64,000 nt of DNA from Amphimedon queenslandica (lineage: Eukaryota; Porifera; Demospongiae; Haplosclerida; Niphatidae). The notes under the pieces are model-generated. The model was given only the letters and a program-made list of their open reading frames with translations. It did not search any database and was not told the DNA's origin. This document shows, piece by piece, positions 58,801 through 64,000 of this stretch (the stretch's first letter is position 1; the number at the start of each line of letters is the position of its first letter). The position numbers and the translations under genes are program-made. Location: contig NW_003546488.1 in the NCBI RefSeq assembly GCF_000090795.2, positions 29,303 to 93,302 of the forward strand, written 5' to 3'.

Positions 58801-60808
58801 CTCTACCTGTGGAATACGACAGTCCAACATTGCATGATTTGTACTGTATAAGGAAAAGATCTAAAAGTCTGTCAAGAAATGGCCCTCTTTCTTTCGGAGC
58901 TGGTATCTTTGAAAATAAGTACCTGAGAGAGAAATATTATGTACACACGTACATGTGTGTGTATATTAATGTTTCTATTTATTATTATCATTATTATTAA
59001 TTATTATTATTAAGAATAATTACCTTAGAGTGACTTTTAATTGCGGGTACTAAATTTTTGCGATTTTAGCACAAGGTAGATTTTGCTGGTATTAAAAATT
59101 GCGATTAAGTAATTATTACTAATAGTTATATGGCATCATGATGTCATTATTAACAATTGCGCATATTAATAATTGTAATTTTTAACCCAAACGCAAAATT
59201 CGCAATTAATAGTACCCGCATTTAAAAGTAACCTTAAGGTATTATCAATAAAGCTATATGAAATAACTTGACCTATTTTATTTTATTTTTACATTTGTCG
59301 TGTCTGTTTATAATAATAATAATGACACTTTATGACAGTAGTGGTGATAATAACAACAACAATAATAACATTAATAAGTGACAATACCTTAAAGCATCAG
59401 GCAGAAAATGATTCTCGTAATTATGAAGTGAAACTATTTTTTCTAACACGTCCCACCTGAAGTCGTATGACAAAATCAAAAATTATAATTTAGCCACGCC
59501 CTTACCTTTCTCTTAAATATTTCTCCAAACTAGGCCATGATATAATATCACTGTAATGTATAAAAGCTGCAATGGACTCGGAATCATCATTCAGGACCCC
59601 CTCCTGTATCAAATATCTCAGACCCTATGGGAGGGTTCGGGGACTGAAGTAAATTCCAGGACCCCTTGTCAACATTACCTCGTGTGGATCGGATGAGAAA
59701 GTGAGCATTCCATTGTCAAGTGTTAAATAGAGAGATTTGTAGGTATGGGCATCCTTTGGACAAAAATGTAGAGAAGAGAAGAGAGGGAAAAGAGAAAGAA
59801 AATCAATTAGGATGATCAAAGTGCCATTATAATTAGTTTAATTACCATATAGCCATTGTAGTAAGCTGAAACTTGTTCCCATCTTCTATAACAGAGCCTA
59901 GTAATAAATTACCGTACAGAAGGAAATTTTGGAGGGACTAAATTTTGGCGAATTGCTAAATTTTGGTGATTGGCGAATTTTAATTTGACGAATTTGTGGC
60001 CACGTGCTATTGAGCATGCGTATAATGGCTCAAAATGGCAAATTTTTGTTTTGGCGAATGGCTATCAAAACGCCAAATTTGCCAAATTTAACTACCTCCA
60101 AAATTTTCTTCCATACGGTATTAAAAATAATTACAGGTAATAGGCAGTTGAAAAATTTATCACTTTTGTAATGTATTGCCTGTTAAATTTTATTTGAGTT
60201 GGTATGTGCCAAATTAAACTATGTGACCTATCGCTTGAGGCTGCCAATTTTTATATATACACTTCAAATGTACATGTATTCTCTACTAATCAACATGGTA
60301 ATCATGGATCAATACAAATATTTTCATAACTATGCTATTTAACAATTAAAAAAAACTACAGCATGAGTGCACCTTATTTTTATCGGTTGCAATTATTATT
60401 AACAGACACTTTGGTGCCAGAAAGTTTGTTATACAGAGGTGTCCTTTATGTGGAGGTTATTTTATACAGTAAGGAATGTAATTGGTACACTAGATACTGT
60501 CCATTAAATGGAAGTGTCTGTGTTCTATATATAGAGTGACTAAGTTTAAGAGATACTACAGTACTGTAATAGCCCTTGTTCTAATGGTCTCTCCCTCACC
60601 TCTTCCATAGGACATCAACATTGGTTAGGCTACACCAAAGGTCATTAACACACGATGCAAGACAAAGATCGGTTGCATCTAAATGTGAGAGAACCTCCAC
60701 AGCAACCTCGGGAGGGAGCTGAGCCAGATCAGGGAAACTGTCCCTCTTCTGAGACCGCGAGGAGACCTCCCTGTCGTTACAGGAATGGCACGAGGAGACT
60801 TGCCCCAT
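55895..60808 (-). CDS. FBXO8: FBXO8 (F-box and Sec7 domain protein)
   Basis: Substrate receptor of an SCF-type ubiquitin ligase with a Sec7-like domain; in vertebrates it acts on ARF6. Seven exons close in frame: 60600..60808, 59846..59897, 59679..59753, 59506..59624, 59388..59456, 58807..58922 and 55895..56109, giving 284 residues (human about 319). The F-box is at ~28-70 (LAQLPPEVAVEVLSHLDATD) and the Sec7 region at ~95-275 (LYLTLDNGMLTF, EKYLRERWDVLEKIVSLHNY, SVDLTSPHVKNKMSKREF, HMYDNIYLSGHVA). The last intron (56110-58806) contains Cys-rich gene B and its pseudogene on the opposite strand. A second intact last exon lies at 52978-53192. It starts MGQVSSCHSC; the Gly after Met may be myristoylated. 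It is divergent from the OCA2-like gene, 320 bp away. Confidence 0.9.
56330..56878 (+). pseudogene. Cys-rich protein pseudogene
   Basis: Remnants of exons 3 and 4 of the Cys-rich gene. AAATTTGTGTCTACTACTCA matches exon 3, and GGTTGTGCTGATAATGAGGA to GAATGCAACAAGCAATGA matches exon 4. There are multiple frameshifts, internal stops and deletions, and no signal-peptide exon in front. It is a third, dead copy. Confidence 0.85.
57267..57272 (+). promoter_or_regulatory. TATA box of Cys-rich gene B
   Basis: TATAAA in CAGGCTATATAAAGAGGTGC, at the same position relative to the ATG (55 bp) as in copy A. Confidence 0.7.
57322..58244 (+). CDS. Cys-rich secreted protein B, nested in FBXO8 last intron
   Basis: Paralogue of protein A with the same structure: exons 57322..57379 (signal peptide MKTLVFFFMTLSVCALALP), 57531..57590, 57638..57721 and 57769..58244; 225 residues. 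The cysteines line up with those of A (CADDEELF, CYPECEEHYTGLGSVCWGHC, YTDMGLYCYQWWPP), but many other residues differ, including charge changes, while introns and 5' flank are nearly identical to A. Exon 2 is 60 nt here and 57 nt in A, an in-frame difference. Secreted and probably disulphide-bonded; function unknown. It lies on the plus strand inside FBXO8, which runs on the minus strand, so both could not be transcribed at once without interference. Confidence 0.82.
58458..58670. mobile_element. Fold-back MITE in FBXO8 last intron
   Basis: Left ACTGTATAGCGGGTATATTTC and right GGAATATACCTGCTATATGGT are inverted; the interior repeats TTTTCGTT/AACGAA words. About 140 bp before the exon at 58807-58922. 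Confidence 0.8.
59022..59240. mobile_element. Fold-back MITE (ACCTTAGAGTGAC ends), copy 2
   Basis: Near-identical to 36437-36667, differing mainly by loss of one TAGATTTTGCTGG duplication and a few substitutions. Lies in the FBXO8 intron between 58923 and 59387. Confidence 0.85.
59911..60120. mobile_element. Fold-back MITE in FBXO8 intron 1
   Basis: Left ACCGTACAGAAGGAAATTTT and right AAAATTTTCTTCCATACGGT are inverted, with AATTTTGGCG/CGCCAAATTT inside. Its left edge is only 13 bp upstream of the acceptor of exon 2 at 59897. Confidence 0.85.
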
Positions 60809-61128
60809 AGTTATTTTAATTTGTTTTTACAAATCTTTGTTTCTCTTTTACGGGTCACTTAACACCACTTTAGGAAGCTCACAGGTCAACGTCCATGATT
60901 TCTTTCTCCTCCCCTGGTGTCTCTTTGTCTTCTCTGCTCTCCTTTTAGTACTTGCAGCAAGGCAACAGATACCACCTCACGATATGTGCCGTGTCTCTAT
61001 TTGACGTGTCGTTTAGGGAGGGACATTTTGTCAGGCCCACGCCCTTTTTACTTTTGCGTGGGCGTTAAATAATCACTCTAATTAGCCACGCCCTTATTCC
61101 TGGGGTGCAAAGAAAACACTGACACGAA
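60809..61128. promoter_or_regulatory. Bidirectional promoter of FBXO8 and OCA2-like gene
   Basis: Two divergent start codons 320 bp apart. No TATA box is evident. CACGCCC-type words (CCCACGCCC, GCCACGCCC) occur near the plus-strand start and could be KLF/SP sites; that is inference. Confidence 0.5.
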
Positions 61129-64000
61129 ATGGCTGACATTGAAATGCTCCTAAGTCGCAGTGCCAGCCCTAACAAGATCTCCCCGCCTCGCAAAAGGAAC
61201 GAGAGCACTTGCTTCTCCGATGGGGAGACGGCAGGTCGCCAGAGCAGGCTCATAGAAACACCACCTCCAGATTACGAGCGATACCTCTCTGACAGCGAGC
61301 TGCCCAGCGCTAGATACAGCCGCTCTCCAAGGCCTGGCTTTACAGCATCAAGGGTAGGCCTAGAACACCAGCTATTTATTATTTTGTTTATTCATTTTTG
61401 TTTATTATATTTATGTTTACTCATTGTTTGCTTGCTCTTTTTTGCAGAGCCTGAGAGAGTCCCAAGAAGACAGAGATAATAGAAGAGGTTTTATTGCCAG
61501 CCATCACTTTGATAATCGCATTGATAATGGGGAAGGATTGTCTTACAGGGTCATGGAAAGGGAGGATGATAGCGAGTACAGTGAGAGAGACCTGATCTCA
61601 CCAACTGCCAAGGAAACAAGACAAAGGAGGAAAGAGAAAATTAAAAAGGGAATTAGTGCAACGAGAATCACTGCACTAGCAGTATTACTATTACTAGCTA
61701 TTGTAAGCCCCTTGATATATATTCCACTGAATAATTTAGAGAGCTTGTTTCTAGCTACTAATGCATGAAATCATAATTACAACTGACACATTCATAACTA
61801 TCACATCTATGTTTTTATCCTTACTATCTATTCCTGTTTAGATTTTCTTTTCAATCAGAGATGAGCTAGAAGAACATTACGTGCTAACTTCAGTCAGCAG
61901 CAACAAACCATACAGTATCCTTAAATACCACCCTCATCCTCTCTTTTCCCTCTACTCTATATCTAGCAATAGTGTTTCTCTGTGCATCATTCTCTCCTTG
62001 TACATTAAGTGTGAAGCTTGTACTTCAACTTGTACTAAAACACTTCATAATTAGTTGCTAGACTTGTATTATGATTTGTAGCAGCAGCTGTCCATTGAAA
62101 CTAAAGTAGATGATGTAGTTTAGCTGCAATAAACCTAGTCCAATCTATGATTCTCACTGTCTTCTATTATTATGGATTGTAACTGAACAGCTTTGCAAGG
62201 GGAGTCATACTCATATATGAATACGCCTCATTCGGCCTCATTTGACCTTATCACATGATGCATTCTATATCAACTAGTATTCATAACAGTCACACAGACA
62301 CACTAGGGTGCAGCTTAACAATACAACTGATGCAATCTAGTATAACACAATGATATTAGTTATTGTATGTGTGTGCATGTTAATATTGGGCCATAAAAGC
62401 ATGTGATGTGTACTAGCAATTTATGCAAACAATTCCTCTTATTTGCAATAAACTGTTACATGTTCATGCATGCATTATTGCAGCACTATAAAGTACTTCT
62501 GTACTTCTTATAGTACTTCTGATCCTAATATGTGAATTGAGTCAGTTGTCTGTGTTTTCTTTAACTCACATTGTGCTAATAGGCTATGTGTCTGTTGATC
62601 ACGAGAAAGATAAATGGTATCATATCAAATTACACATGAGGGGTCCTTTCTATGGTAAGTAATTATGATCTACATCTCTTTATATCTACTCCTCCTTCTC
62701 ATTCTTTATCATCATCACAATATAGATATGGAATATTATGGTAACAAGACTGGCCCTAATACTTTTGCTGCAGACCAGGAACATGGTGATCCCACAGACT
62801 GTTCGACATTCATGGTGATATGTGTTGAAGAGAATAACGATAATAATACAATATATGGCAATGCATGTGAAGTAAGGACAAATATAATACTTATTATTAA
62901 GCATTTTAATGTCTTTATTGTTATTTAATTTAATCTTTATCGCATATAACTATTTTGTTCCTTCTCTCCATTCTCCCTGCACTCTTTCCTCAATTGCACA
63001 ACCACACTTAATGCATTTACCAGTTGTTAAACAGTGAGGATGCAAACTGTGCTAGTGTACAACTCCTTAAAGACAAGGAGAAACTACAATCAGGAGAGCA
63101 TAGTGATGAGGAGCTTATAACTCGTATAATACCAGTAAAAACGTATGTTATTCATCAATACACTTGACAGTGATATATATATACTATTCTTATTAATGTT
63201 TTTTTATCTGTCATTGTTATTATAATAATGATAATGCTCTATAATATTATTATCAAAATTATTATTAGCATTTAATAATCATATTTTTATTGTTACCAGG
63301 ACTGATCCAGTTACTGTAAGGTTTCTAGTCTCTGAAGATGTAGATGTTCATTTTGAATTTGCAATCATGGGAGAGATACTAAGCGAGACATTACAAGTAA
63401 GCTATCAATACAAGAGGAAGAGAGGAGGGAGGGAGGGAGTATGATTTTTATGAGTGTCATGTGCTTGTGTAATTTAATAGTCGCAAATCCTTATATGGTG
63501 TTAAGTTTTTCTTTCATTTGTAATGTGAATAGATTGTGCTTGCTGGATTGATACTGGTGGTAGTTTACATAATGATAGTGTTTGATGTAAGTGCTTTACC
63601 TCTCCCACCTCTTGCTTTCATCTCTATCTCTCCTCTCTACACTTATAATGTCTACTATTATTCTAATTTCATTACTTCTCCTTTCTCTCTATTTTATTTT
63701 TCTCTCAATTTCCCACCTTTATGTACATGCATTATATCATAATTTGGTATACACCTCTCCTACTATTAACCTAATCCTTTTCTTTTCTCTTTCTCTCTAT
63801 TAAATTTTATCTTTCTCTCCTTGTCATTAGTTGGTGCACAGGACAATAGCTGCCCTTATAGGCAGTACCCTGGTATTGGGTGTACTCTCTATGCTACACA
63901 AAGTACCTCAAATGAAAAAAATCAATTTTTTGTTATTAAAAATAATTTTTTCAGAGACCAACTCTTGAAACAGCAGTTGAATGGTTAAGCTTAGAAACAA
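61129..64000 (+). CDS. OCA2/P-protein-like anion transporter, N-terminal part
   Basis: Ten exons are visible: 61129..61353, 61448..61702, 61842..61914, 62583..62654, 62726..62871, 63024..63142, 63300..63396, 63533..63586, 63831..63902 and 63955 to beyond the edge. A cytosolic Ser/Arg-rich N-terminus is followed by a first membrane helix (ITALAVLLLLAIVSPLIYIPL) and a lumenal loop with Cys and N-glycosylation sites (YYGNKTGPNTF, EENNDNNTIYGNAC). Next is a helix (IVLAGLILVVVYIMIVFD) and the conserved start of the transport domain (LVHRTIAALIGSTLVLGVL, then RPTLETAVEWLSLET). That segment matches the OCA2/SLC13-like (CitMHS) family, where OCA2 controls organelle pH and chloride. Whether it serves pigmentation here is unknown. 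All phases agree. Confidence 0.82.
61915..62582. other. OCA2-like gene intron 3
   Basis: 668 bp, the longest intron in the visible part of this gene. Unique A+T-rich sequence, no repeat or coding signal seen. Confidence 0.6.

Overview
This is an A+T-rich animal genome fragment with densely packed, intron-rich genes. Many introns are only about 45-60 nt and often have C/T-rich acceptors. Gene content (CBP/p300, GAB-type adaptor, FBXO8, OCA2-type transporter, RBX1, PCF11, Rab9), together with families typical of sponges (GTPase-ZU5-CARD protein, beta-helix multi-pass receptor, Cys-rich secreted proteins), points to a demosponge, most like Amphimedon queenslandica. The species is an inference. 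Gene models below were spliced by hand: exon phases and GT/AG sites were checked one by one, and most models close in frame from ATG to stop.

Layout, left to right. 0-5 kb: first exon of CEP135 (-), RAB9 (+), a METTL27-like methyltransferase (-) and a small gene with a BH3-like motif (+). 4.7-10.2 kb: an unrecognised five-exon gene (-) divergent from a cytosolic HSP70 (+) whose middle is an assembly gap. 10.9-21.7 kb: two PH-domain, proline-rich adaptors head to head, a GAB homologue (-) and a second adaptor (+). They share the position of the first intron. 22.4-28.6 kb: RBX1 (-) and a Roc/COR-like GTPase-ZU5-CARD protein (-). 28.5-39.7 kb: a full-length CBP/p300 acetyltransferase (-, 24 exons). 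40-42.2 kb: a Rab19/30/43-like GTPase (-). 42.4-45.8 kb: an intronless beta-helix multi-pass membrane protein (-). 46.9-52.6 kb: PCF11 (+). 52.4-58.5 kb: a tandem segmental duplication carrying the PCF11 last exon, the FBXO8 last exon and a Cys-rich secreted protein gene. 58.8-60.8 kb: the rest of FBXO8 (-). 61.1 kb to the end: an OCA2/P-protein-like transporter (+, cut by the window edge).

Introns and intergenic DNA hold many short mobile-type repeats. These are fold-back elements ending in ACCGTATAG-like sequence, a dispersed repeat family with an internal CTATAG palindrome, a nested element carrying a tRNA-like promoter, and a 0.9-kb fold-back element made of TTAGTTCTAG words.

The strongest leads are as follows. 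(1) The duplicated Cys-rich genes inside the FBXO8 last intron have nearly identical introns and promoters but strongly diverged mature-protein exons, with cysteines kept. (2) FBXO8 has two intact last exons that differ internally only by synonymous changes. (3) The Roc-COR-ZU5-CARD protein has an unusual domain order. (4) The two PH adaptors look like an ancient inverted duplication. (5) A small BH3-motif protein may be an apoptosis regulator.
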